A stretch of DNA of 64,000 nt from Limnomonas spitsbergensis (taxonomy: Eukaryota > Chlorophyta > Chlorophyceae > Chlamydomonadales). Positions 28,001 to 42,000 of the stretch are shown here, in pieces. The position numbers and the translations under genes were made by a program. Below the pieces are notes generated by a model, which worked only from the letters and a program-made list of their open reading frames with translations, had not been told where the DNA came from and ran no database searches. The stretch covers positions 1 to 64,000 of the forward strand of contig JAYJMM010000012.1 of the NCBI GenBank assembly GCA_037349105.1, written 5' to 3'. Each line of letters opens with the position of its first letter. Within the stretch, counting starts at the first letter, position 1.

Positions 28001-30089
28001 ACCCCCAGAATTTGGGTACCAGAAGGTAGAGGCGTAACCCCCAGAATTTGGGTACCAGAAGGTAGAGGCGTAACCCCCAGAATTTGGGTACCAGAAGGTA
28101 GAGGCGTAACCCCCAGAATTTGGGTACCAGAAGGTAGAGGCGTAACCCCCAGAATTTGGGTACCAGAAGGTAGAGGCGTAACCCCCAGAATTTGGGTACC
28201 AGAAGGTAGAGGCGTAACCCCCAGAATTTGGGTACCAGAAGGTAGAGGCGTAACCCCCAGAATTTGGGTACCAGAAGGTAGAGGCGTAACCCCCAGAATT
28301 TGGGTACCAGAAGGTAGAGGCGTAACCCCCAGAATTTGGGTACCAGAAGGTAGAGGCGTAACCCCCAGAATTTGGGTACCAGAAGGTAGAGGCGTAACCC
28401 CCAGAATTTGGGTACCAGAAGGTAGAGGCGTAACCCCCAGAATTTGGGTACCAGAAGGTAGAGGCGTAACCCCCAGAATTTGGGTACCAGAAGGTAGAGG
28501 CGTAACCCCCAGAATTTGGGTACCAGAAGGTAGAGGCGTAACCCCCAGAATTTGGGTACCAGAAGGTAGAGGCGTAACCCCCAGAATTTGGGTACCAGAA
28601 GGTAGAGGCGTAACCCCCAGAATTTGGGTACCAGAAGGTAGAGGCGTAACCCCCAGAATTTGGGTACCAGAAGGTAGAGGCGTAACCCCCAGAATTTGGG
28701 TACCAGAAGGTAGAGGCGTAACCCCCAGAATTTGGGTACCAGAAGGTAGAGGCGTAACCCCCAGAATTTGGGTACCAGAAGGTAGAGGCGTAACCCCCAG
28801 AATTTGGGTACCAGAAGGTAGAGGCGTAACCCCCAGAATTTGGGTACCAGAAGGTAGAGGCGTAACCCCCAGAATTTGGGTACCAGAAGGTAGAGGCGTA
28901 ACCCCCAGAATTTGGGTACCAGAAGGTAGAGGCGTAACCCCCAGAATTTGGGTACCAGAAGGTAGAGGCGTAACCCCCAGAATTTGGGTACCAGAAGGTA
29001 GAGGCGTAACCCCCAGAATTTGGGTACCAGAAGGTAGAGGCGTAACCCCCAGAATTTGGGTACCAGAAGGTAGAGGCGTAACCCCCAGAATTTGGGTACC
29101 AGAAGGTAGAGGCGTAACCCCCAGAATTTGGGTACCAGAAGGTAGAGGCGTAACCCCCAGAATTTGGGTACCAGAAGGTAGAGGCGTAACCCCCAGAATT
29201 TGGGTACCAGAAGGTAGAGGCGTAACCCCCAGAATTTGGGTACCAGAAGGTAGAGGCGTAACCCCCAGAATTTGGGTACCAGAAGGTAGAGGCGTAACCC
29301 CCAGAATTTGGGTACCAGAAGGTAGAGGCGTAACCCCCAGAATTTGGGTACCAGAAGGTAGAGGCGTAACCCCCAGAATTTGGGTACCAGAAGGTAGAGG
29401 CGTAACCCCCAGAATTTGGGTACCAGAAGGTAGAGGCGTAACCCCCAGAATTTGGGTACCAGAAGGTAGAGGCGTAACCCCCAGAATTTGGGTACCAGAA
29501 GGTAGAGGCGTAACCCCCAGAATTTGGGTACCAGAAGGTAGAGGCGTAACCCCCAGAATTTGGGTACCAGAAGGTAGAGGCGTAACCCCCAGAATTTGGG
29601 TACCAGAAGGTAGAGGCGTAACCCCCAGAATTTGGGTACCAGAAGGTAGAGGCGTAACCCCCAGAATTTGGGTACCAGAAGGTAGAGGCGTAACCCCCAG
29701 AATTTGGGTACCAGAAGGTAGAGGCGTAACCCCCAGAATTTGGGTACCAGAAGGTAGAGGCGTAACCCCCAGAATTTGGGTACCAGAAGGTAGAGGCGTA
29801 ACCCCCAGAATTTGGGTACCAGAAGGTAGAGGCGTAACCCCCAGAATTTGGGTACCAGAAGGTAGAGGCGTAACCCCCAGAATTTGGGTACCAGAAGGTA
29901 GAGGCGTAACCCCCAGAATTTGGGTACCAGAAGGTAGAGGCGTAACCCCCAGAATTTGGGTACCAGAAGGTAGAGGCGTAACCCCCAGAATTTGGGTACC
30001 AGAAGGTAGAGGCGTAACCCCCAGAATTTGGGTACCAGAAGGTAGAGGCGTAACCCCCAGAATTTGGGTACCAGAAGGTAGAGGCGTAA
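16091..30089. repeat. Exact 36-bp block, 388 consecutive units
   Basis: No deviation is visible for 14 kb. The four-C run at 16087 and the next at 30090 are 14,003 bp apart, which is 35 plus 388 times 36, so there is no net indel. The printed text repeats every 180 bases without change, and minus-strand translation gives an unbroken 12-residue repeat. Both borders are sharp, from a mosaic with a short unit every two or three copies to none at all. Recent amplification or homogenisation of one unit would give this. An assembler unrolling a cycle in its graph, or selective polishing, would too. Confidence 0.96.
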
Positions 30090-33000
30090 CCCCAGAATTT
30101 GGGTACCAGAAGGTAGCGGCGTAACCCCCAGAATTTGGGTACCAGAAGGTAGAGGCGTAACCCCAGAATTTGGGTACCAGAAGGTAGAGGCGTAAACCCC
30201 AGAATTTGGGTACCAGAAGGTAGAGGCGTAACCCCAGAATTTGGGTACCAGAAGGTAGAGGCGTAACCCCCAGAATTTGGGTACCAGAAGGTAGAGGCGT
30301 AACCCCAGAATTTGGGTACCAGAAGGTAGAGGCGTAACCCCCAGAATTTGGGTACCAGAAGGTAGAGGCGTAACCCCCAGAATTTGGGTACCAGAAGGTA
30401 GAGGCGTAACCCCAGAATTTGGGTACCAGAAGGTAGAGGCGTAACCCCAGAATTTGGGTACCAGAAGGTAGAGGCGTAACCCCAGAATTTGGGTACCAGA
30501 AGGTAGAGGCGTAACCCCCAGAATTTGGGTACCAGAAGGTAGAGGCGTAACCCCAGAATTTGGGTACCAGAAGGTAGAGGCGTAACCCCCAGAATTTGGG
30601 TACCAGAAGGTAGAGGCGTAACCCCCAGAATTTGGGTACCAGAAGGTAGAGGCGTAACCCCAGAATTTGGGTACCAGAAGGTAGAGGCGTAACCCCAGAA
30701 TTTGGGTACCAGAAGGTAGAGGCGTAACCCCCAGAATTTGGGTACCAGAAGGTAGAGGCGTAACCCCCAGAATTTGGGTACCAGAAGGTAGAGGCGTAAC
30801 CCCCAGAATTTGGGTACCAGAAGGTAGAGGCGTAACCCCCAGAATTTGGGTACCAGAAGGTAGAGGCGTAACCCCCAGAATTTGGGTACCAGAAGGTAGA
30901 GGCGTAACCCCCAGAATTTGGGTACCAGAAGGTAGAGGCGTAACCCCCAGAATTTGGGTACCAGAAGGTAGAGGCGTAACCCCCAGAATTTGGGTACCAG
31001 AAGGTAGAGGCGTAACCCCAGAATTTGGGTACCAGAAGGTAGAGGCGTAACCCCCAGAATTTGGGTACCAGAAGGTAGAGGCGTAACCCAGAATTTGGGT
31101 ACCAGAAGGTAGAGGCGTAACCCCAGAATTTGGGTACCAGAAGGTAGAGGCGTAACCCCCAGAATTTGGGTACCAGAAGGTAGAGGCGTAACCCCAGAAT
31201 TTGGGTACCAGAAGGTAGAGGCGTAACCCCCAGAATTTGGGTACCAGAAGGTAGAGGCGTAACCCCAGAATTTGGGTACCAGAAGGTAGAGGCGTAACCC
31301 CAGAATTTGGGTACCAGAAGGTAGAGGCGTAACCCCCAGAATTTGGGTACCAGAAGGTAGAGGCGTAACCCCCAGAATTTGGGTACCAGAAGGTAGAGGC
31401 GTAACCCCAGAATTTGGGTACCAGAAGGTAGAGGCGTAACCCCCAGAATTTGGGTACCAGAAGGTAGAGGCGTAACCCCCAGAATTTGGGTACCAGAAGG
31501 TAGAGGCGTAACCCCCAGAATTTGGGTACCAGAAGGTAGAGGCGTAACCCCAGAATTTGGGTACCAGAAGGTAGAGGCGTAACCCCCAGAATTTGGGTAC
31601 CAGAAGGTAGAGGCGTAACCCCCAGAATTTGGGTACCAGAAGGTAGAGGCGTAACCCCCAGAATTTGGGTACCAGAAGGTAGAGGCGTAACCCCCAGAAT
31701 TTGGGTACCAGAAGGTAGAGGCGTAACCCCAGAATTTGGGTACCAGAAGGTAGAGGCGTAACCCCAGAATTTGGGTACCAGAAGGTAGAGGCGTAACCCC
31801 CAGAATTTGGGTACCAGAAGGTAGAGGCGTAACCCCAGAATTTGGGTACCAGAAGGTAGAGGCGTAACCCCAGAATTTGGGTACCAGAAGGTAGAGGCGT
31901 AACCCCCAGAATTTGGGTACCAGAAGGTAGAGGCGTAACCCCAGAATTTGGGTACCAGAAGGTAGAGGCGTAACCCCCAGAATTTGGGTACCAGAAGGTA
32001 GAGGCGTAACCCCAGAATTTGGGTACCAGAAGGTAGAGGCGTAACCCCCAGAATTTGGGTACCAGAAGGTAGAGGCGTAACCCCCAGAATTTGGGTACCA
32101 GAAGGTAGAGGCGTAACCCCAGAATTTGGGTACCAGAAGGTAGAGGCGTAACCCCAGAATTTGGGTACCAGAAGGTAGAGGCGTAACCCCAGAATTTGGG
32201 TACCAGAAGGTAGAGGCGTAACCCCCAGAATTTGGGTACCAGAAGGTAGAGGCGTAACCCCAGAATTTGGGTACCAGAAGGTAGAGGCGTAAACCCCAGA
32301 ATTTGGGTACCAGAAGGTAGAGGCGTAAACCCCAGAATTTGGGTACCAGAAGGTAGAGGCGTACCCCCAGAATTTGGGTACCAGAAGGTAGAGGCGTAAC
32401 CCCAGAATTTGGGTACCAGAAGGTAGAGGCGTAACCCCCAGAATTTGGGTACCAGAAGGTAGAGGCGTAACCCCCAGAATTTGGGTACCAGAAGGTAGAG
32501 GCGTAACCCCCAGAATTTGGGTACCAGAAGGTAGAGGCGTAACCCCAGAATTTGGGTACCAGAAGGTAGAGGCGTAACCCCAGAATTTGGGTACCAGAAG
32601 GTAGAGGCGTAACCCCCAGAATTTGGGTACCAGAAGGTAGAGGCGTAACCCCAGAATTTGGGTACCAGAAGGTAGAGGCGTAACCCCAGAATTTGGGTAC
32701 CAGAAGGTAGAGGCGTAACCCCCAGAATTTGGGTACCAGAAGGTAGAGGCGTAACCCCCAGAATTTGGGTACCAGAAGGTAGAGGCGTACCCCCAGAATT
32801 TGGGTACCAGAAGGTAGAGGCGTAACCCCCAGAATTTGGGTACCAGAAGGTAGAGGCGTAACCCCCAGAATTTGGGTACCAGAAGGTAGAGGCGTACCCC
32901 CAGAATTTGGGTACCAGAAGGTAGAGGCGTAACCCCAGAATTTGGGTACCAGAAGGTAGAGGCGTAACCCCCAGAATTTGGGTACCAGAAGGTAGAGGCG

Positions 33001-36000
33001 TAACCCCCAGAATTTGGGTACCAGAAGGTAGAGGCGTAACCCCCAGAATTTGGGTACCAGAAGGTAGAGGCGTAACCCCCAGAATTTGGGTACCAGAAGG
33101 TAGAGGCGTAACCCCCAGAATTTGGGTACCAGAAGGTAGAGGCGTAACCCCCAGAATTTGGGTACCAGAAGGTAGAGGCGTAACCCCCAGAATTTGGGTA
33201 CCAGAAGGTAGAGGCGTAACCCCAGAATTTGGGTACCAGAAGGTAGAGGCGTAACCCCCAGAATTTGGGTACCAGAAGGTAGAGGCGTAACCCCAGAATT
33301 TGGGTACCAGAAGGTAGAGGCGTAACCCCCAGAATTTGGGTACCAGAAGGTAGAGGCGTAACCCCCAGAATTTGGGTACCAGAAGGTAGAGGCGTAACCC
33401 CAGAATTTGGGTACCAGAAGGTAGAGGCGTAACCCCCAGAATTTGGGTACCAGAAGGTAGAGGCGTAACCCCCAGAATTTGGGTACCAGAAGGTAGAGGC
33501 GTACCCCCAGAATTTGGGTACCAGAAGGTAGAGGCGTACCCCCAGAATTTGGGTACCAGAAGGTAGAGGCGTAACCCCCAGAATTTGGGTACCAGAAGGT
33601 AGAGGCGTAACCCCAGAATTTGGGTACCAGAAGGTAGAGGCGTAACCCCCAGAATTTGGGTACCAGAAGGTAGAGGCGTAACCCCCAGAATTTGGGTACC
33701 AGAAGGTAGAGGCGTAACCCCCAGAATTTGGGTACCAGAAGGTAGAGGCGTAACCCCCAGAATTTGGGTACCAGAAGGTAGAGGCGTAACCCCAGAATTT
33801 GGGTACCAGAAGGTAGAGGCGTAACCCCAGAATTTGGGTACCAGAAGGTAGAGGCGTAACCCCCAGAATTTGGGTACCAGAAGGTAGAGGCGTAACCCCC
33901 AGAATTTGGGTACCAGAAGGTAGAGGCGTAACCCCCAGAATTTGGGTACCAGAAGGTAGAGGCGTAACCCCCAGAATTTGGGTACCAGAAGGTAGAGGCG
34001 TAACCCCAGAATTTGGGTACCAGAAGGTAGAGGCGTAACCCCCAGAATTTGGGTACCAGAAGGTAGAGGCGTAACCCCAGAATTTGGGTACCAGAAGGTA
34101 GAGGCGTAACCCCCAGAATTTGGGTACCAGAAGGTAGAGGCGTAACCCCCAGAATTTGGGTACCAGAAGGTAGAGGCGTAACCCCCAGAATTTGGGTACC
34201 AGAAGGTAGAGGCGTAACCCCAGAATTTGGGTACCAGAAGGTAGAGGCGTAACCCCCAGAATTTGGGTACCAGAAGGTAGAGGCGTAACCCCCAGAATTT
34301 GGGTACCAGAAGGTAGAGGCGTAACCCCCAGAATTTGGGTACCAGAAGGTAGAGGCGTAACCCCAGAATTTGGGTACCAGAAGGTAGAGGCGTAACCCCC
34401 AGAATTTGGGTACCAGAAGGTAGAGGCGTAACCCCAGAATTTGGGTACCAGAAGGTAGAGGCGTAACCCCCAGAATTTGGGTACCAGAAGGTAGAGGCGT
34501 AACCCCCAGAATTTGGGTACCAGAAGGTAGAGGCGTAACCCCCAGAATTTGGGTACCAGAAGGTAGAGGCGTAACCCCCAGAATTTGGGTACCAGAAGGT
34601 AGAGGCGTAACCCCCAGAATTTGGGTACCAGAAGGTAGAGGCGTAACCCCAGAATTTGGGTACCAGAAGGTAGAGGCGTAACCCCAGAATTTGGGTACCA
34701 GAAGGTAGAGGCGTAACCCCCAGAATTTGGGTACCAGAAGGTAGAGGCGTAGAAACAACCCCAGAATTTGGGTACCAGAAGGTAGAGGCGTAACCCCCAG
34801 AATTTGGGTACCAGAAGGTAGAGGCGTAACCCCCAGAATTTGGGTACCAGAAGGTAGAGGCGTAACCCCCAGAATTTGGGTACCAGAAGGTAGAGGCGTA
34901 ACCCCAGAATTTGGGTACCAGAAGGTAGAGGCGTAACCCCAGAATTTGGGTACCAGAAGGTAGAGGCGTAACCCCCAGAATTTGGGTACCAGAAGGTAGA
35001 GGCGTAACCCCAGAATTTGGGTACCAGAAGGTAGAGGCGTACCCCCAGAATTTGGGTACCAGAAGGTAGAGGCGTAACCCCCAGAATTTGGGTACCAGAA
35101 GGTAGAGGCGTAACCCCCAGAATTTGGGTACCAGAAGGTAGAGGCGTAACCCCAGAATTTGGGTACCAGAAGGTAGAGGCGTAACCCCCAGAATTTGGGT
35201 ACCAGAAGGTAGAGGCGTAACCCCCAGAATTTGGGTACCAGAAGGTAGAGGCGTAACCCCCAGAATTTGGGTACCAGAAGGTAGAGGCGTACCCCCAGAA
35301 TTTGGGTACCAGAAGGTAGAGGCGTAACCCCCAGAATTTGGGTACCAGAAGGTAGAGGCGTAACCCCAGAATTTGGGTACCAGAAGGTAGAGGCGTAACC
35401 CCAGAATTTGGGTACCAGAAGGTAGAGGCGTAACCCCCAGAATTTGGGTACCAGAAGGTAGAGGCGTAACCCCCAGAATTTGGGTACCAGAAGGTAGAGG
35501 CGTAACCCCAGAATTTGGGTACCAGAAGGTAGAGGCGTAACCCCCAGAATTTGGGTACCAGAAGGTAGAGGCGTAACCCCAGAATTTGGGTACCAGAAGG
35601 TAGAGGCGTAACCCCCAGAATTTGGGTACCAGAAGGTAGAGGCGTAACCCCCAGAATTTGGGTACCAGAAGGTAGAGGCGTAACCCCAGAATTTGGGTAC
35701 CAGAAGGTAGAGGCGTAACCCCAGAATTTGGGTACCAGAAGGTAGAGGCGTAACCCCCAGAATTTGGGTACCAGAAGGTAGAGGCGTAACCCCCAGAATT
35801 TGGGTACCAGAAGGTAGAGGCGTAACCCCCAGAATTTGGGTACCAGAAGGTAGAGGCGTAACCCCAGAATTTGGGTACCAGAAGGTAGAGGCGTAACCCC
35901 CAGAATTTGGGTACCAGAAGGTAGAGGCGTAACCCCCAGAATTTGGGTACCAGAAGGTAGAGGCGTAACCCCAGAATTTGGGTACCAGAAGGTAGAGGCG

Positions 36001-39000
36001 TAACCCCCAGAATTTGGGTACCAGAAGGTAGAGGCGTAACCCCAGAATTTGGGTACCAGAAGGTAGAGGCGTAACCCCCAGAATTTGGGTACCAGAAGGT
36101 AGAGGCGTAACCCCCAGAATTTGGGTACCAGAAGGTAGAGGCGTAACCCCAGAATTTGGGTACCAGAAGGTAGAGGCGTAACCCCCAGAATTTGGGTACC
36201 AGAAGGTAGAGGCGTAACCCCAGAATTTGGGTACCAGAAGGTAGAGGCGTAACCCCCAGAATTTGGGTACCAGAAGGTAGAGGCGTAACCCCCAGAATTT
36301 GGGTACCAGAAGGTAGAGGCGTAACCCCCAGAATTTGGGTACCAGAAGGTAGAGGCGTAACCCCCAGAATTTGGGTACCAGAAGGTAGAGGCGTAACCCC
36401 CAGAATTTGGGTACCAGAAGGTAGAGGCGTAACCCCCAGAATTTGGGTACCAGAAGGTAGAGGCGTAACCCCAGAATTTGGGTACCAGAAGGTAGAGGCG
36501 TAACCCCAGAATTGGGTACCAGAAGGTAGAGGCGTAACCCCCAGAATTTGGGTACCAGAAGGTAGAGGCGTAACCCCAGAATTTGGGTACCAGAAGGTAG
36601 AGGCGTAACCCCAGAATTTGGGTACCAGAAGGTAGAGGCGTAACCCCAGAATTTGGGTACCAGAAGGTAGAGGCGTAAACCCCAGAATTTGGGTACCAGA
36701 AGGTAGAGGCGTAACCCCCAGAATTTGGGTACCAGAAGGTAGAGGCGTAACCCCCAGAATTTGGGTACCAGAAGGTAGAGGCGTAACCCCAGAATTTGGG
36801 TACCAGAAGGTAGAGGCGTAACCCCAGAATTTGGGTACCAGAAGGTAGAGGCGTAACCCCCAGAATTTGGGTACCAGAAGGTAGAGGCGTAACCCCCAGA
36901 ATTTGGGTACCAGAAGGTAGAGGCGTAACCCCAGAATTTGGGTACCAGAAGGTAGAGGCGTAACCCCAGAATTTGGGTACCAGAAGGTAGAGGCGTAACC
37001 CCCAGAATTTGGGTACCAGAAGGTAGAGGCGTAACCCCCAGAATTTGGGTACCAGAAGGTAGAGGCGTAACCCCCAGAAATTGGGTACCAGAAGGTAGAG
37101 GCGTAACCCCAGAATTTGGGTACCAGAAGGTAGAGGCGTAACCCCCAGAATTTGGGTACCAGAAGGTAGAGGCGTAACCCCCAGAATTTGGGTACCAGAA
37201 GAGAGGGTAGAGGCGTAACCCCAGAATTTGGGTACCAGAAGGTAGAGGCGTAACCCCCAGAATTTGGGTACCAGAAGGTAGAGGCGTAACCCCAGAATTT
37301 GGGTACCAGAAGGTAGAGGCGTAAACCCCAGAATTTGGGTACCAGAAGGTAGAGGCGTAACCCCAGAATTTGGGTACCAGAAGGTAGAGGCGTAACCCCC
37401 AGAATTTGGGTACCAGAAGGTAGAGGCGTAACCCCAGAATTTGGGTACCAGAAGGTAGAGGCGTAACCCCCAGAATTTGGGTACCAGAAGGTAGAGGCGT
37501 AACCCCCAGAATTTGGGTACCAGAAGGTAGAGGCGTAACCCCCAGAATTTGGGTACCAGAAGGTAGAGGCGTAACCCCCAGAATTTGGGTACCAGAAGGT
37601 AGAGGCGTAACCCCAGAATTTGGGTACCAGAAGGTAGAGGCGTAACCCCCAGAATTTGGGTACCAGAAGGTAGAGGCGTAACCCCCAGATTTGGGTACCA
37701 GAAGGTAGAGGCGTAACCCCCAGAATTTGGGTACCAGAAGGTAGAGGCGTACCCCCAGAATTTGGGTACCAGAAGGTAGAGGCGTAACCCCAGAATTTGG
37801 GTACCAGAAGGTAGAGGCGTAACCCCAGAATTTGGGTACCAGAAGGTAGAGGCGTAACCCCCAGAATTTGGGTACCAGAAGGTAGAGGCGTAACCCCCAG
37901 AATTTGGGTACCAGAAGGTAGAGGCAAACCCCAGAATTTGGGTACCAGAAGGTAGAGGCGTAACCCCCAGAATTTGGGTACCAGAAGGTAGAGGCGTAAC
38001 CCCAGAATTTGGGTACCAGAAGGTAGAGGCGTAACCCCAGAATTTGGGTACCAGAAGGTAGAGGCGTACCCCCAGAATTTGGGTACCAGAAGGTAGAGGC
38101 GTAACCCCAGAAATTGGGTACCAGAAGGTAGAGGCGTAACCCCCAGAATTTGGGTACCAGAAGGTAGAGGCGTAACCCCCAGAATTTGGGTACCAGAAGG
38201 TAGAGGCGTAACCCCCAGAATTTGGGTACCAGAAGGTAGAGGCGTAACCCCCAGAATTTGGGTACCAGAAGGTAGAGGCGTAACCCCCAGAATTTGGGTA
38301 CCAGAAGGTAGAGGCGTAACCCCCAGAATTTGGGTACCAGAAGGTAGAGGCGTAACCCCCAGAATTGGGTACCAGAAGGTAGAGGCGTAACCCCAGAATT
38401 TGGGTACCAGAAGGTAGAGGCGTAAACCCCAGAATTTGGGTACCAGAAGGTAGAGGCGTAACCCCCAGAATTTGGGTACCAGAAGGTAGAGGCGTAACCC
38501 CAGAATTTGGGTACCAGAAGGTAGAGGCGTAACCCCCAGAATTTGGGTACCAGAAGGTAGAGGCGTAACCCCCAGAATTTGGGTACCAGAAGGTAGAGGC
38601 GTAAACCCCAGAATTTGGGTACCAGAAGGTAGAGGCGTAACCCCCAGAATTTGGGTACCAGAAGGTAGAGGCGTAACCCCAGAATTTGGGTACCAGAAGG
38701 TAGAGGCGTAACCCCAGAATTTGGGTACCAGAAGGTAGAGGCGTAACCCCCAGAATTTGGGTACCAGAAGGTAGAGGCGTAACCCCCAGAATTTGGGTAC
38801 CAGAAGGTAGAGGCGTAACCCCAGAATTTGGGTACCAGAAGGTAGAGGCGTAACCCCAGAATTTGGGTACCAGAAGGTAGAGGCGTAAACCCCAGAATTT
38901 GGGTACCAGAAGGTAGAGGCGTAACCCCCAGAATTTGGGTACCAGAAGGTAGAGGCGTAACCCCAGAATTTGGGTACCAGAAGGTAGAGGCGTAACCCCC

Positions 39001-42000
39001 AGAATTTGGGTACCAGAAGGTAGAGGCGTAACCCCAGAATTTGGGTACCAGAAGGTAGAGGCGTAACCCCAGAATTTGGGTACCAGAAGGTAGAGGCGTA
39101 ACCCCCAGAATTTGGGTACCAGAAGGTAGAGGCGTAACCCCAGAATTTGGGTACCAGAAGGTAGAGGCGTAACCCCAGAATTTGGGTACCAGAAGGTAGA
39201 GGGTAACCCCCAGAATTGGGTACCAGAAGGTAGAGGCGTAACCCCCAGAATTTGGGTACCAGAAGGTAGAGGCGTAACCCCCAGAATTTGGGTACCAGAA
39301 GGTAGAGGCGTAACCCCAGAATTTGGGTACCAGAAGGTAGAGGCGTAACCCCAGAATTTGGGTACCAGAAGGTAGAGGCGTAACCCCCAGAATTTGGGTA
39401 CCAGAAGGTAGAGGCGTAACCCCCAGAATTTGGGTACCAGAAGGTAGAGGCGTAACCCCCAGAATTTGGGTACCAGAAGGTAGAGGCGTAACCCCCAGAA
39501 TTTGGGTACCAGAAGGTAGAGGCGTAACCCCCAGAATTTGGGTACCAGAAGGTAGAGGCGTAACCCCCAGAATTTGGGTACCAGAAGGTAGAGGCGTAAC
39601 CCCAGAATTTGGGTACCAGAAGGTAGAGGCGTAACCCCCAGAATTTGGGTACCAGAAGGTAGAGGCGTAACCCCAGAATTTGGGTACCAGAAGGTAGAGG
39701 CGTAACCCCAGAATTTGGGTACCAGAAGGTAGAGGCGTAACCCCCAGAATTTGGGTACCAGAAGGTAGAGGCGTAACCCCAGAATTTGGGTACCAGAAGG
39801 TAGAGGCGTAACCCCCAGAATTTGGGTACCAGAAGGTAGAGGCGTAACCCCAGAATTTGGGTACCAGAAGGTAGAGGCGTAACCCCAGAATTTGGGTACC
39901 AGAAGGTAGAGGCGTAACCCCCAGAATTTGGGTACCAGAAGGTAGAGGCGTAACCCCAGAATTTGGGTACCAGAAGGTAGAGGCGTAACCCCCAGAATTT
40001 GGGTACCAGAAGGTAGAGGCGTAACCCCCAGAATTTGGGTACCAGAAGGTAGAGGCGTAACCCCCAGAATTTGGGTACCAGAAGGTAGAGGCGTAACCCC
40101 CAGAATTTGGGTACCAGAAGGTAGAGGCGTAACCCCCAGAATTTGGGTACCAGAAGGTAGAGGCGTAACCCCAGAATTTGGGTACCAGAAGGTAGAGGCG
40201 TAACCCCCAGAATTTGGGTACCAGAAGGTAGAGGCGTAACCCCAGAATTTGGGTACCAGAAGGTAGAGGCGTAACCCCCAGAATTTGGGTACCAGAAGGT
40301 AGAGGCGTAACCCCCAGAATTTGGGTACCAGAAGGTAGAGGCGTAACCCCAGAATTTGGGTACCAGAAGGTAGAGGCGTAACCCCCAGAATTGGGTACCA
40401 GAAGGTAGAGGCGTAACCCCAGAATTGGGTACCAGAAGGTAGAGGCGTAACCCCAGAATTTGGGTACCAGAAGGTAGAGGCGTAACCCCCAGAATTTGGG
40501 TACCAGAAGGTAGAGGCGTAACCCCCAGAATTGGGTACCAGAAGGTAGAGGCGTAAACCCCAGAATTTGGGTACCAGAAGGTAGAGGCGTAACCCCCAGA
40601 ATTTGGGTACCAGAAGGTAGAGGCGTAACCCCCAGAATTTTGGGTACCAGAAGGTAGAGGCGTAACCCCCAGAATTTGGGTACCAGAAGGTAGAGGCGTA
40701 ACCCCCAGAATTTGGGTACCAGAAGGTAGAGGCGTAACCCCAGAATTTGGGTACCAGAAGGTAGAGGCGTAACCCCCAGAATTTGGGTACCAGAAGGTAG
40801 AGGCGTAACCCCCAGAATTTGGGTACCAGAAGGTAGAGGCGTAACCCCCAGAATTTGGGTACCAGAAGGTAGAGGCGTAACCCCAGAATTTGGGTACCAG
40901 AAGGTAGAGGCGTAACCCCCAGAATTTGGGTACCAGAAGGTAGAGGCGTAACCCCCAGAATTTGGGTACCAGAAGGTAGAGGCGTAACCCCAGAATTTGG
41001 GTACCAGAAGGTAGAGGCGTAACCCCAGAATTTGGGTACCAGAAGGTAGAGGCGTAACCCCAGAATTTGGGTACCAGAAGGTAGAGGCGTAACCCCCAGA
41101 ATTTGGGTACCAGAAGGTAGAGGCGTAACCCCCAGAATTTGGGTACCAGAAGGTAGAGGCGTAACCCCAGAATTTGGGTACCAGAAGGTAGAGGCGTAAC
41201 CCCCAGAATTTGGGTACCAGAAGGTAGAGGCGTAACCCCAGAATTTGGGTACCAGAAGGTAGAGGCGTAACCCCCAGAATTTGGGTACCAGAAGGTAGAG
41301 GCGTAACCCCCAGAATTTGGGTACCAGAAGGTAGAGGCGTAACCCCAGAATTTGGGTACCAGAAGGTAGAGGCGTAACCCCCAGAATTTGGGTACCAGAA
41401 GGTAGAGGCGTAACCCCCAGAATTTGGGTACCAGAAGGTAGAGGCGTAACCCCAGAATTTGGGTACCAGAAGGTAGAGGCGTAACCCCCAGAATTTGGGT
41501 ACCAGAAGGTAGAGGCGTAACCCCCAGAATTGGGTACCAGAAGGTAGAGGCGTAACCCCAGAATTTGGGTACCAGAAGGTAGAGGCGTAACCCCAGAATT
41601 TGGGTACCAGAAGGTAGAGGCGTAACCCCCAGAATTTGGGTACCAGAAGGTAGAGGCGTAACCCCCAGAATTTGGGTACCAGAAGGTAGAGGCGTAACCC
41701 CCAGAATTTGGGTACCAGAAGGTAGAGGCGTAACCCCAGAATTTGGGTACCAGAAGGTAGAGGCGTAACCCCCAGAATTTGGGTACCAGAAGGTAGAGGC
41801 GTAACCCCAGAATTGGGTACCAGAAGGTAGAGGCGTAACCCCAGAATTTGGGTACCAGAAGGTAGAGGCGTAACCCCCAGAATTTGGGTACCAGAAGGTA
41901 GAGGCGTAACCCCCAGAATTTGGGTACCAGAAGGTAGAGGCGTAACCCCCAGAATTTGGGTACCAGAAGGTAGAGGCGTAACCCCAGAATTTGGGTACCA

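Noticed and set aside
30160..32400. Possible higher-order duplication: the same order of C4/C5 lengths over about 15 units near 30160-30690 and 31899-32396
   Set aside because: With about two states per unit and several hundred mosaic units, chance matches of 15 to 20 units are expected. The two copies also differ in which units carry the three-A form. A scripted self-alignment of unit classes, finding matches well above 20 units, would be needed to revive it.
6961..34758. Minus-strand open frame of about 9,300 codons in another frame
   Set aside because: It overlaps the previous frame almost completely. It starts at a TTG inside the 6-bp insertion at 34752-34757 and stops at a TAA made by one G to A change at 6963. 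Two such frames cannot both be real, and neither has gene-like features.
6680..37927. Minus-strand open frame of about 10,400 codons
   Set aside because: It is a translation of the array. It begins at a TTG created by lost bases near 37925 and ends at a TAG made by an extra C at 6680. There is no unique domain, ATG or ribosome binding site, and its residues switch among three 12-residue repeats at each 35-bp unit.
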